Positions 51,642 through 59,563 of a stretch of 64,000 nt of DNA are shown here, piece by piece. The notes under the pieces are model-generated. The model was not told where the DNA came from, did no database searches, and saw only the letters and a list, made by a program, of their open reading frames with translations. Position numbers and translations under genes: made by a program. The stretch is taken from assembly GCA_039028975.1 (NCBI GenBank), contig JBCCHB010000083.1:1-64000 (forward strand). Direction: 5' to 3'. How positions within the stretch are numbered: the stretch's first letter is position 1; each line of letters begins with the position of its first letter. The DNA is from JAHBNG01 sp039028975. GTDB taxonomy: Bacteria > Chloroflexota > Anaerolineae > Caldilineales > Caldilineaceae.

Positions 51642-52483
51642 TGGTCAAAATGCTCCATTTTGATGTCGCACGCCTGGTCAGTACTAATAGATGCTACATT
51701 AGGACCAGGCACGATCCGAAAGAGCGCGTCTTCAATGTGGGCCGTGGAATAGGTTAAGCCGTTGTAATCCCCTTGTCCACTGAGTTTGACAGTCATCTTT
51801 CCCGAGTCAAAAACCAAGGCTGAGCCAACAGGCAGGCTGCCCGACCACGACCAGTCAGCATTGCCCAGCCGAAAAGAGATACTGCCCACTGTTGACCCGG
51901 TAGCGGTGAAGGTGAGAATCCCGTCCCGTACATCCTCCTCACCATCATTTTCCACCTGAAAGACATTGGCCCCTAACACTAATGATTTAGTCGTTACGGT
52001 TTTAGTGGTCGTTTTCCATGTGGCACTTTTGGTCTCAAAGAGCAGTCGCAACAGCGCAACTTGTCGCTTTTCTTTATAGGTTGATGTCTGCCCCACTTTC
52101 ATAAGCCGACACCATTTGTACTTCAAATCGGCTGTGTACCAGTCATTGATGTAGAGCTGACCCCACACGCCTACTTGCCGTCTGAGGGTCTGCACTTGCG
52201 TCCGGAGGTATGCACCCTCTTCAGAAGCAATCAAAAAGCTGCCTGATTCATCTACCAAGAGATTGCTTGATTCATCACCGATCGTGTTGATTTCCTCAAT
52301 CAGGTATCCCTCCAGGCTAAATGTCTGTATAGAAGGTAGGCGACGCGTCGAGCCAAGGTAATTGACCGCCCGGCCATTGACAGTCTTAATCAGGCTGCTA
52401 TCTACTTCACCAGTAGAGACCTCGTGTTCGGTGTTCAGCTCGGGAAGTATGTTTAGCCCAAAGAACTTATAGGAGAATGCCAT
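51632..52483 (-). CDS. Distal tail protein, Dit-like
   Basis: 283 aa. It opens with FSYKFFGLNILPELNTEHEV and a beta-rich N-terminal ring domain (GSTRRLPSIQTFSLEGYLIE); a C-terminal beta-sandwich lies from about residue 165. It directly follows the tape measure gene, the place of Dit in siphoviruses. Dit forms the hexameric hub that joins the tail tube to the tip. It shares one base with the tape-measure stop. Confidence 0.75.
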   Translation of the reverse strand: MAFSYKFFGLNILPELNTEHEVSTGEVDSSLIKTVNGRAVNYLGSTRRLPSIQTFSLEGYLIEEINTIGDESSNLLVDESGSFLIASEEGAYLRTQVQTLRRQVGVWGQLYINDWYTADLKYKWCRLMKVGQTSTYKEKRQVALLRLLFETKSATWKTTTKTVTTKSLVLGANVFQVENDGEEDVRDGILTFTATGSTVGSISFRLGNADWSWSGSLPVGSALVFDSGKMTVKLSGQGDYNGLTYSTAHIEDALFRIVPGPNVASISTDQACDIKMEHFDQWM

Positions 52484-54681
52484 TAGACCACCACCCCTGA
52501 TTGGCGCAGCGCTTCTCTCAGCCTGTTGTTTGATTCGTCCAATATGTTGCGATCCACAGGTCCGGTGATGTATTGGGTAATAGAAACTGGGCCAATAGAT
52601 CTGGCTGCTTGTGCCGATGCAAGCTGTGGCACGTTTACGTTGATCAGAGCGTCCAAGTTGCGGCGTAGCTCTGCTGTTACTTCCGGCGTGCCGCGACGAA
52701 TGCCGCGCGCAATGCCCTGAGTAATGGGCATACCGACATCACGCTCAAATACCCTTGATGGAGATTGAATTCCTAATAGATTTTTGGCCGCTTGCAGAGC
52801 ATTAGAGGCTGCACTGCGGGCGGCTGAGGCAATTTGCCAAGAACCCGCACTAATCCCTCCAGCAATGCCAGATACAATGTTAGAGCCAATACTCGACCAG
52901 TTGAAATTAAACGCATTGGAAATCGAAGAGCGGATGCTGCCAAAAGCAGAAACGACCTTTATCAATAAACTAGCAAAGTGACTGCCTAGCGTCGTGACCA
53001 TAGAACTTGCTATCGTTGTAACAGTCGTCTTGATGGTGGTCCATGCCGTAGATGAAGCGTTTTGAATCGTGGTAGAGCTGGTCGTCCAGAGGTTTTTAAC
53101 ACCTATCCAAAACATGGTAATGCTCGTCTTCAGAAACTGGGTAGTTGTTGTCCATATAGACTTAATCCCAGTCCAAAAGGAAGTCATCAATGCACCTAAG
53201 TGAGCCAAGGTTGTATCGGTAATGTCCTTGATGCCAAGGAAATTCGTCTTGTAAGCAAGGGCAAAGGCGGCGATTGCAGCAATGGCGATTGTGATTGGTC
53301 CCCCTAATAGCGTGAGAATGGCCCCGCCTACCGTGGTAATCACACCTGTAACTGCGGAGAAAACCCCGATTAGTGGCCCTAGTACGGCCCCAACAGCGAT
53401 GAAACCAGCAACCAAACCAGTCGCAAGCGTAATCATGTTTTGCGTCTCAGGGGACAAATTAGCAAAACCGTCTATCCACTTAAATATTTGATCAACCAAA
53501 GGCACCAACACATTTACGGCAAAGTTTTCAATAATCGGCATAAGCTGGCCCACTGCTTTTTCCACTTGCGGCATACGTTCGATGGCAAGCTCTAAGAGTT
53601 TGTCGGTCACTGGTGTTAGGCCAACAATGAATTTTCTCCACATGCCAGAGGCTAGGTCACCCAAATTTTGATACTTGCTGTTTAGGTTATCTGAAGCACC
53701 TTCAAGCTCCGACATTTTTGTCTTAGCAGTATCTACCCCCAGCGTCGCGCTCTCGCCTAAATCCTCTAATCTAGTGCCCAGCAAATCTGTTATCGCAGCG
53801 CCACGTTCAGCCTTCGAAGCGGTGTCGTCAATCGCCTGTATAACGATTCCGAACGCGTCTTCGATAGTCAAAGAGCCATTTTCAATCTGCCCCGTTAACT
53901 TTTCTGCGTCTAGTCCTATTCCTTCTAACGCGTTCTTTGTCTTTTTACTCCCATCAAGAATTCTAAGCGAAAACTCTTTGAATCCGTCAGCAATAGCGTC
54001 TGTACCTAACGTGCCAGCCTGATAACCAGTTTCCAATAGGCTGAAGAATTCTTCAGCATTTCCGCCAGCATCCCGAAACACGCCGGAATACTCGTTTATT
54101 GTGTCCGTAAAATCGTCAGAACCATTTAATCCACGTTGAAACCCAGCGGCCAAAAAATCGAATGCTTGTTGGCTAGTTAGCCCGAACTGCTCCATCAGCG
54201 TCTTGACTGTAGAGACACCCTCAACTAGCTCGACGTCGAAATTATCACGGAGCGCAATCGCCTTTTCTGATATTTGCTGAAGGGATGGATCGTCGGCGGC
54301 CAATTTCATCTGACGGGCCACTTCGGCAATAGCTAGCCCTGCATCCTGGACATCCTTTGCGAAGTTGTTGCCAAAAATATTCTTAGCTACCTCAGCAAAC
54401 TTTCTAGCCTCTTCTTTCGGAACCCCCAAGCTGGCGGCCATATCATTTGCCGCGGCCCTAGTGTCAGCAGATACATCAAAAGCAGCTTTGCCAATGCCCA
54501 CAACGGCAGTGGTAGCCGCCACGGCTGCACCAACAACAACACCCGTCAGCGCCTTACCAACAACGCCACCAATGCGCGAAGTCCAAGAAGTTGTCTCGGC
54601 CTCTGCCTTGTTAAAGCCGCTCTTCAGTTCTTTGTCGTCTGTCTTAAAAAAGACGACAGCATCAGCCAGCCGTACGGCCAT
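52483..54681 (-). CDS. Tail tape measure protein, TP901 type
   Basis: 732 aa. The N-terminal part has a Gly/Ala-rich membrane-like stretch (GKALTGVVVGAAVAATTAVVG) and the TP901 core (residues about 70-370: NDMAASLGVPKEEARKFAEVA, GYQAGTLGTDAIADGFKEFS, ATLGVDTAKTKMSELEGA). A long hydrophobic block lies about 420-490, and a Trp/Thr-rich helical part around 510-570. It sets tail length and leaves with the DNA. At roughly 0.15 nm per residue it suggests a tail near 110 nm. Its ATG overlaps the TAA of the frameshifted chaperone extension. Confidence 0.92.
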   Translation of the reverse strand: MAVRLADAVVFFKTDDKELKSGFNKAEAETTSWTSRIGGVVGKALTGVVVGAAVAATTAVVGIGKAAFDVSADTRAAANDMAASLGVPKEEARKFAEVAKNIFGNNFAKDVQDAGLAIAEVARQMKLAADDPSLQQISEKAIALRDNFDVELVEGVSTVKTLMEQFGLTSQQAFDFLAAGFQRGLNGSDDFTDTINEYSGVFRDAGGNAEEFFSLLETGYQAGTLGTDAIADGFKEFSLRILDGSKKTKNALEGIGLDAEKLTGQIENGSLTIEDAFGIVIQAIDDTASKAERGAAITDLLGTRLEDLGESATLGVDTAKTKMSELEGASDNLNSKYQNLGDLASGMWRKFIVGLTPVTDKLLELAIERMPQVEKAVGQLMPIIENFAVNVLVPLVDQIFKWIDGFANLSPETQNMITLATGLVAGFIAVGAVLGPLIGVFSAVTGVITTVGGAILTLLGGPITIAIAAIAAFALAYKTNFLGIKDITDTTLAHLGALMTSFWTGIKSIWTTTTQFLKTSITMFWIGVKNLWTTSSTTIQNASSTAWTTIKTTVTTIASSMVTTLGSHFASLLIKVVSAFGSIRSSISNAFNFNWSSIGSNIVSGIAGGISAGSWQIASAARSAASNALQAAKNLLGIQSPSRVFERDVGMPITQGIARGIRRGTPEVTAELRRNLDALINVNVPQLASAQAARSIGPVSITQYITGPVDRNILDESNNRLREALRQSGVVV

Positions 54682-55333
54682 TACATAAATCCTAGCTCTT
54701 TGAGCATGGTATCGCCATGGACAATCTTATCCCCGTTGGGCGCTCGTCCAATCACATCCGTTCCCTCGGATCCGGCTGGGCGGCTTTGTGTACCGCCCAG
54801 CATTCTGCCCACTTCCGCGGCAATCAGTTGGGCCTCAAACTGCTTCCGGCCCATATAGGCCATGGAGAGCTGGGTCAGGGCTACTTCGCTGAGATCGTCT
54901 CCCCAGAGGCCCCATTCAGCGCGGGCGAGCTCGTCGAAGTGGCTGCGCTGGGTAGGCCACGGGATATCTGCATCAAGCTGCCCAGCGCCTCCCCGAAAGG
55001 GAAAGCCATCTTCACCATCACGATGAATGCCTCCATGATCTGGCTGCCGGTGGCGTGTTCCAGGATGTACTCAGCTTCATCCCCAATGTCCGAGTCATAC
55101 GCCAGCACCAGATCGGCGATCTGCTTGACGCTGCCCATCAGAATCATCTTAATACGCGGGATGATGGCCTTGGCATCCGCAATCGAGTCAATCTCCGCAT
55201 CTAGACCCGTAACGACATCCACAATGTCATCTAGCGGACCACTCAGCATCTGACGCCAGCATTCACTCCGATTAATGGAGAGCTCTTCGATTAGATATTT
55301 GCGTCCACCCAGCTCTATTTCTACTGGCTCCAT
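54681..55333 (-). CDS. Tail assembly chaperone, -1 frameshift product (G-T type)
   Basis: The 0 frame starts at ATG 55333 (overlapping the tail tube stop) and ends at a TAG at 54883-54881, giving 150 aa. At 54995-55001 the mRNA reads C CCT TTC, a perfect X XXY YYZ slippery site in the 0 frame. Slipping by -1 opens 104 further codons to the TAA at 54683-54681, giving about 217 aa. The new frame is protein-like: TQRSHFDELARAEWGLWGDD and LTQLSMAYMGRKQFEAQL, while the 0-frame tail (SAATSTSSPALNGASGE) is low-complexity. Long-tailed phages make such a pair to load the tape measure. The last 60 codons also look like a separate small ORF (54681-54863), which is the extension's end. Confidence 0.85.
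54881..55333 (-). CDS. Tail assembly chaperone, 0-frame product (G type)
   Basis: 150 aa from ATG 55333; the frame is open 11 codons further up but inside the tail tube gene. Helical core with YLIEELSINRSECWRQML, IDSIADAKAIIPRIKMILMG and ILEHATGSQIMEAFIVMVKMA, then a flexible tail. It matches the gpG-like half of the chaperone pair by place (between tube and tape measure) and by the slippery site at codons 111-113. Most ribosomes should end here; a few shift into the extension. Confidence 0.85.
   Translation of the reverse strand: MEPVEIELGGRKYLIEELSINRSECWRQMLSGPLDDIVDVVTGLDAEIDSIADAKAIIPRIKMILMGSVKQIADLVLAYDSDIGDEAEYILEHATGSQIMEAFIVMVKMAFPFGEALGSLMQISRGLPSAATSTSSPALNGASGETISAK
54995..55001 (-). 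promoter_or_regulatory. -1 ribosomal slippery heptamer
   Basis: Minus-strand CCCTTTC, with the first C at the third codon position, so it reads C-CCT-TTC in frame and CCC-TTT after slipping. Both tRNAs re-pair well (Pro/Phe). A G-rich stretch, GGGGAGGCGCTGGGCAGC, follows directly and could form the stimulating structure. Confidence 0.85.
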
Positions 55334-55929
55334 TACGATGTAGCCTCCGCAGTGACCTTTTGCCACTTCAGGATCTGCTGCCCTGCGGCCTTGGCCGTGT
55401 CTGCCAGCGACTTAAATTGAGCCGGTACCCCTGCCGCAGCCCGCTTAGAGAACTGAAGCTGACCGTTTAGCGTAACCGTTACAATGTAGAGGACAACACG
55501 CACAGGGAACTTGTTGTTGCTGGCATCCTGATACAGCCCCTCAAAGCCCATGGTGTACTGGCTGAGCGCGCTTTGGCCACCGCTCACCACCTGCTCATAG
55601 CCCCGCTGAGAGGCACCAGCCGCCACGGTCGTCGATGTACCATTGAGGACCAACCCCATGTTGGCTGCTGTCTGCTCTGCCAATGTGGTCTCCACCATCA
55701 CATCCTCTTTGGTGATGATGCGCTTGACCGGATTCGTGATCTGCTCTACCTCTAGCTCAAACTCCTCCACATTGCGAGAGAGAGAAATAGGTGCGGTTGT
55801 ATACCCCATGTCCACCCAGTTCCCGCCCCAAGCCGCACCAAACGCAATGGAGGTCTCATCCGGCTCGGCTTCTCCAACTGGTGCCCGCCAGACCGAGGCA
55901 CTCCCTAATAAAATATCTGCTACAGCCAT
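55333..55929 (-). CDS. Major tail tube protein
   Basis: 198 aa. N-terminus MAVADILLGSASVWRAPVGE, central VDMGYTTAPISLSRNVEEFELEVEQIT and FEGLYQDASNNKFPVRVVLYI fit siphovirus tail tube proteins. The gene sits between the tail terminator and the chaperone, where this protein is normally encoded. It stacks as hexamer rings around the tape measure. The stop TAA shares one base with the chaperone ATG. Ribosome binding site GGAGA upstream. Confidence 0.85.
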   Translation of the reverse strand: MAVADILLGSASVWRAPVGEAEPDETSIAFGAAWGGNWVDMGYTTAPISLSRNVEEFELEVEQITNPVKRIITKEDVMVETTLAEQTAANMGLVLNGTSTTVAAGASQRGYEQVVSGGQSALSQYTMGFEGLYQDASNNKFPVRVVLYIVTVTLNGQLQFSKRAAAGVPAQFKSLADTAKAAGQQILKWQKVTAEATS

Positions 55930-55941
55930 CGTATCGATCTC

Positions 55942-56325
55942 CTAATCAGAATAGAAAAGTGTAAAGTCAATGATCACAGCGTAGCGCTGCAACTCCTCTT
56001 CATAATCGTCCAGTTTATTCAGCAGCTCGGTATCCAAGAGCTGCGGAGACTGGTCTTTGTCCGCATAGCCAATCAGCGCCAGCTCTACCAGGGAAGCCAA
56101 CGAGTGCGCACTATCATAGGTGTCATTGCGACAGCGAACCTGCAAACGCGTCTCTCTGAGCTTGTTGTTGCCTTCTGTGTCTACCGTCGAGATGATTTGA
56201 TAGGCAATGGCGCTGCCCGACTGCAGCCGCTGCGGAACCAACAGCGGATAGACCCGCTTGGCATTAATGGCCACCAAAGGCGCGTAGGTGGTCAGTCGAT
56301 TCCAAATAATGGCACCTAAGCTCAT
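55942..56325 (-). CDS. Tail terminator / DUF3168 family protein
   Basis: 127 aa. The start LGAIIWNRLTTYAPLVAINAKRVYPLLVPQ and the central AIAYQIISTVDTEGN and RLQVRCRNDTYDSAHSLA match DUF3168, the tail-completion or terminator group. It caps the tail tube before it joins the head. It overlaps the upstream gp10-like gene by 4 nt. Confidence 0.8.
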   Translation of the reverse strand: MSLGAIIWNRLTTYAPLVAINAKRVYPLLVPQRLQSGSAIAYQIISTVDTEGNNKLRETRLQVRCRNDTYDSAHSLASLVELALIGYADKDQSPQLLDTELLNKLDDYEEELQRYAVIIDFTLFYSD

Positions 56326-56705
56326 TCAAGGTTGTTCCTAATACGACCGACCAGCGTTTCTACCATCTGATTTTTGGTTGCATCATACCCTGGTCGGATA
56401 AATGGTCTGGGCGCTAACTTGCTCGTCCCCAGTTCAAGAAAGCGAGCATAAAAGAGCGCAAAGCCTACAGCACCTTCTCCTTTCTTGGGCTTGATTTCCT
56501 TGCTAGCGGCCGCATGCTTTTTGTACGTAGAACGCTCACTCGTCGCCCGGTATGCGCTGTCTCGCAAATCGCCCTGATCAACCGGTGCGTTCGCAACCAT
56601 GGCTTGCTCGGCAACACCAAGCGCCTCCCAGAGTGCAGGCTCGGTACTCTCTTCGATCTGAGCCAGGATATCGTCGCCATACCACTCGACTTTTGAATTA
56701 GCCAT
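56322..56705 (-). CDS. HK97 gp10-like tail completion protein
   Basis: 127 aa. Characteristic ALGVAEQAMVANAPVDQGDLRDSAY, then VGFALFYARFLELGTSKLAPRPFIRPGYD, the signature of HK97 gp10-family proteins, which sit at the head-tail interface. It overlaps the head-tail joining gene by one base and the DUF3168 gene by four. Confidence 0.88.
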   Translation of the reverse strand: MANSKVEWYGDDILAQIEESTEPALWEALGVAEQAMVANAPVDQGDLRDSAYRATSERSTYKKHAAASKEIKPKKGEGAVGFALFYARFLELGTSKLAPRPFIRPGYDATKNQMVETLVGRIRNNLE

Positions 56706-57622
56706 TACACACTCCCTAAGTCACTTGAGCGGAAGACCGCAAAATTATCTACTTCAGACGTGCCAGATGTACCGTAGATGCCGTGACGGGTGCCAGCCAG
56801 GCCGCCCAAAGCGCTCGACGTGCCAACGGATGCGCCATTGTAGATGAGCGTCAACGTGTCTGTTTCATCAACGATCATCCGCATTGTTGCGCCAGCCACA
56901 TAAGTCACCACGGCTGCCACCAATGTGCTCTCTACGCCGGCCAAACGACGAATGGCCACCGCATTGGTCCCGTCATGGTAGCAGTAGATGTAATTGTCCA
57001 CGTCTACATATCGGGCCACGATGCCAGCATGACCGCTGCCCCGGGTCAAATTAGCATCGATGAGCACATCTGGCGTCGAGACATCCACAGTGGCTCGACC
57101 CGGCGTGGACGTGGAACGAGCGGCACCATTATTAATGCCCCAAGCCCCGCTATGGGTGCTCCAGTTCAGCCCGCCACCGGCTGGCGTCCCTGTGTGGCCC
57201 AAACCATCCGTCACACCAAACGATGTGCCAAAGCCGTCACTGGCCAACGGAACCGCTGCCGGCATGGGGTAGGTGGGCGTAATCGCCTCGCCGGCCATGA
57301 TCTCCTCGCAGAGAAAGACCATCTCATGGTTCTTGCCATCTGGATCGATGATCGAATGCACGTCAAGAACTCGGGTACCCCACAGTATCCGCTGGGTGGG
57401 ATAGAGCTCATCTTTATAGCGAATCCGTACCGTATGCGTAATGGTCGCCTGCTCCTGGTCCGCCTGGATGCGAAAACGCTCACCACTACGCCCAGACCGA
57501 ACCGACGCCCAGCAGGTGTAGAAGGTGGTGAAGGTCTCTTCCTCATAGCCAGAAGCCAATACCGTAATGGTCTGCTTCTGAAGCTGGATGCGCTCTCGTA
57601 ATCGTCCCGTCTGCATCACCAA
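56705..57622 (-). CDS. Head-tail joining protein fused to LamG-like domain
   Basis: 305 aa. Residues 1-110 are a phage head-tail joining (stopper) protein: GRLRERIQLQKQT, TFYTCWASVRSGRSGERFRI, VRIRYKDELYPTQRILWG. Normal proteins of this kind end there (about 110 aa). Here a further 190 residues follow, starting near SDGFGTSFGVT: a beta-rich domain like the concanavalin/laminin-G type (GRATVDVSTPDVLIDANLTR, AGIVARYVDVDNYIYCYHDG, RHGIYGTSGTSEVDNFAVFR). The second part could bind sugars at the neck. It overlaps the connector gene by 7 nt. Confidence 0.8.
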   Translation of the reverse strand: MVMQTGRLRERIQLQKQTITVLASGYEEETFTTFYTCWASVRSGRSGERFRIQADQEQATITHTVRIRYKDELYPTQRILWGTRVLDVHSIIDPDGKNHEMVFLCEEIMAGEAITPTYPMPAAVPLASDGFGTSFGVTDGLGHTGTPAGGGLNWSTHSGAWGINNGAARSTSTPGRATVDVSTPDVLIDANLTRGSGHAGIVARYVDVDNYIYCYHDGTNAVAIRRLAGVESTLVAAVVTYVAGATMRMIVDETDTLTLIYNGASVGTSSALGGLAGTRHGIYGTSGTSEVDNFAVFRSSDLGSV

Positions 57623-58200
57623 GCTCGCAACGAATGAAAAAGCGCTTGGGCAGCCATAGGAACTTCGGACGAAACAATACCCGGCGTCACTACAACCTCT
57701 TCACGATTTTCATACCAGTGACCGATTATCAGAAGCAACGCCTGCTTAATCCGCTGCGGCACGTCACTGGGATCGCCATAACCGGCTACGAATTCAATCT
57801 CAATCGCATCGATTTCCTGAAGCGTCACTGAAGGCACGCTGAAGGAGGACTTAAAGGCAATGGAGCCCCGTTGGGTACCGTTCCCGCTGACGATGTAGTT
57901 GCTGCTGGCCAGCGTCGTCTCACTGCCATTCTCATCCGTATATTTGAGATGAGTAACCGACCGCAGTGGCGCACGAGGCAGCGCTACATAGAACGACCGT
58001 GGCCAACAATCCAGATACATACGCCAGATCTGGGTGCAGAAGGAACGCCAAGTTACTTCCTCGGCATACTCACGCGCCGCAATGATCAGATTCATAATGT
58101 GGGCATCTTCGTCCGTGCCGTCTACGCGTAGATGGAGCTTGGCCTCCTCAATGGTCAGAGGTTCTTCGGTTGGCTCTGTGGTCCGTGCAATCTTCAGCAT
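57616..58200 (-). CDS. Head-tail connector protein, gp6-like
   Basis: 194 aa. TEEPLTIEEAKLHLRVDGTD and MNLIIAAREYAEEVTWRSF are the hallmark of the HK97 gp6/SPP1 gp15 adaptor family, followed by LPRAPLRSVTHLKY and the C-terminal helix RIKQALLLIIGHWYENREE. It forms the ring under the portal. Ends 7 nt inside the next gene. Confidence 0.9.
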   Translation of the reverse strand: MLKIARTTEPTEEPLTIEEAKLHLRVDGTDEDAHIMNLIIAAREYAEEVTWRSFCTQIWRMYLDCWPRSFYVALPRAPLRSVTHLKYTDENGSETTLASSNYIVSGNGTQRGSIAFKSSFSVPSVTLQEIDAIEIEFVAGYGDPSDVPQRIKQALLLIIGHWYENREEVVVTPGIVSSEVPMAAQALFHSLRAW

Positions 58201-58419
58201 TTAGCCCTCTGGCGTCTCGTAGTCCATCATGACGGCCTGCTCCGGTGACTCCGTGGCAGGCCGCCTCTTCTTTCTGCGAAGCACCGGCAGCGCAGCACCA
58301 AGTTGAATCCACCTGGCTGCTACATCCAGGGCAACAGGCCGCCGCTCACCAGCATTCCACACCGTGTCCGTTCCGATCACATCCTCAGCCAATTCAACCA
58401 ATACCATGGGCATCATCAT
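58201..58419 (-). CDS. Small phage protein, unknown
   Basis: 72 aa, no family identified. It contains ALDVAARWIQLGAALPVLRRKKRRP, a basic stretch, and an acidic end. It sits between the connector gene and a virion-type gene, overlapping the latter by 4 nt. Small proteins with a similar VAARWIxxGxA pattern are frequent next to capsid genes; the function is not known. Confidence 0.65.
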   Translation of the reverse strand: MMMPMVLVELAEDVIGTDTVWNAGERRPVALDVAARWIQLGAALPVLRRKKRRPATESPEQAVMMDYETPEG

Positions 58420-59222
58420 GAGAGTGTTTTCCCGGGCGTGTACTCAATAATCACCCGACCTTGGGCCACACGCTTCGGCCCGCTTGTCGGACTCATATGC
58501 TTAACGTCGTAATAGAGCACAGTTGCGGATTCAATAGCGGCAACTGTACTGACCAAAACCGAGCCGCTAACGGAACCATTCGGCTGATCAACTGTCAGCG
58601 ATGCCCCACTTGGCCCCGCAGATACGCCATTCAGCCGCAGCAAGCCAGTGGTGCTATCCGCCTGCAAAATCGCCTCATCATCCGAATCTCGCAAATTCTT
58701 TGCAATGGTCAACACGCAGCGCCCATAGTCCGATGGAATCGACAGGCCAGAAAACGAGAAATCAAGGCGCTCATTCTTGGTGATTTTCAGATCGCCCGTT
58801 TCCGAGACAGATTCATCAATCGTCACCGTAATTTCAGCCGCATTCAGTGCATTTACAATCTCGGAGGCTGTAGGCAATCCGCTTACATCAGCCTGAGAGG
58901 CGGTTCGGCTGGCTTCATCCGTGATCACCTCATCCGTTGTATGGTCGAAGGTGCTAAAGCCGGTGGCAGTCAACGCATCATTCAAATTCAGAACGGCGCT
59001 ACCGTCCCAGTAGACAGTCTCTGCCGCCTCAATGATTGACGACTGGATATAGAGCAAATCGTAAATACCCGCCGACGCAGAAGGGAAATCACCATAGTAC
59101 CGCCCGCTGCTGCCTGATTCGCTCAGCGACACAGCAGAACCAACGAGTGTGCCGTCAGTCTGGCGCACTTCACAGGTGTAGGTCAATCCGGTTTCGTCCG
59201 CAATACGTAGTTCGTTAGCCAT
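58416..59222 (-). CDS. Probable virion structural protein, unknown function
   Basis: 268 aa, mostly beta-strand with many Ser/Thr. The N-terminal 80 residues (ELRIADETGLTYTCEVRQTDGTLVG, ASAGIYDLLYI) and C-terminal 120 (SETGDLKITKNERLDFSFSG, GSVLVSTVAAIESATVLYYD, RVIIEYTPGK) look like two Ig- or baseplate-like folds with a helical joint between. It lies in the head module between capsid and connector genes, an odd place for tail parts. It could be a head decoration or capsid fibre component. Confidence 0.55.
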   Translation of the reverse strand: MANELRIADETGLTYTCEVRQTDGTLVGSAVSLSESGSSGRYYGDFPSASAGIYDLLYIQSSIIEAAETVYWDGSAVLNLNDALTATGFSTFDHTTDEVITDEASRTASQADVSGLPTASEIVNALNAAEITVTIDESVSETGDLKITKNERLDFSFSGLSIPSDYGRCVLTIAKNLRDSDDEAILQADSTTGLLRLNGVSAGPSGASLTVDQPNGSVSGSVLVSTVAAIESATVLYYDVKHMSPTSGPKRVAQGRVIIEYTPGKTLS

Positions 59223-59225
59223 TGG

Positions 59226-59558
59226 CTACCCTTCTATCGTTCCAAAGAATTGAGGTTTGCCATTGGCAATACGCGCCTGATCCAGTGGCTTCAGTTGGGC
59301 TATCACTGCATCGAAGGCGGCTATGATTTCGGGTGCCTTCTGAATCAGGGTCAGGCCAATGTCGCCAGTGAACTCTTTGTAATCGGCCAAATCGCCTCCA
59401 TCGCTTAATGCGCTGAGGAAGGTCTCGGCCTCTCTTTTGAATTTGAGAATGTTCGGGATTACCCCGTAACGCATAGTCTCAATGGGCGCTTGACGCGCCT
59501 TTCGATATTGCTCAAAAAGCTCTTCTTTGTCCAGATTGTCAATTTCTATTTTGGCCAT
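59226..59558 (-). CDS. Phage protein of unknown function
   Basis: 110 aa, soluble, mainly helical (DKEELFEQYRKARQAPIETMRY, REAETFLSALSDGGDLADY, PEIIAAFDAVIAQLKPLDQARI). No family recognised. It lies between two structural-type genes with only a few bases on each side, so it belongs to the virion operon; it may be an assembly helper for the neighbouring fibre-like proteins. Confidence 0.65.
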   Translation of the reverse strand: MAKIEIDNLDKEELFEQYRKARQAPIETMRYGVIPNILKFKREAETFLSALSDGGDLADYKEFTGDIGLTLIQKAPEIIAAFDAVIAQLKPLDQARIANGKPQFFGTIEG

Positions 59559-59563
59559 AATAT

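Noticed and set aside
54681..54863. Separate 60-aa gene before the tape measure
   Set aside because: Its frame continues upstream without stop to the slippery site, and the upstream residues are protein-like; it is the end of the frameshift extension.
56783..57601. 272-codon plus-strand frame in the prophage
   Set aside because: Antisense to the head-tail joining fusion gene; its His/Arg-rich composition is typical of a shadow frame.
58461..59039. 192-codon plus-strand frame
   Set aside because: Antisense to the 268-aa virion gene inside an unbroken minus-strand operon; Arg/Cys-rich and without features.
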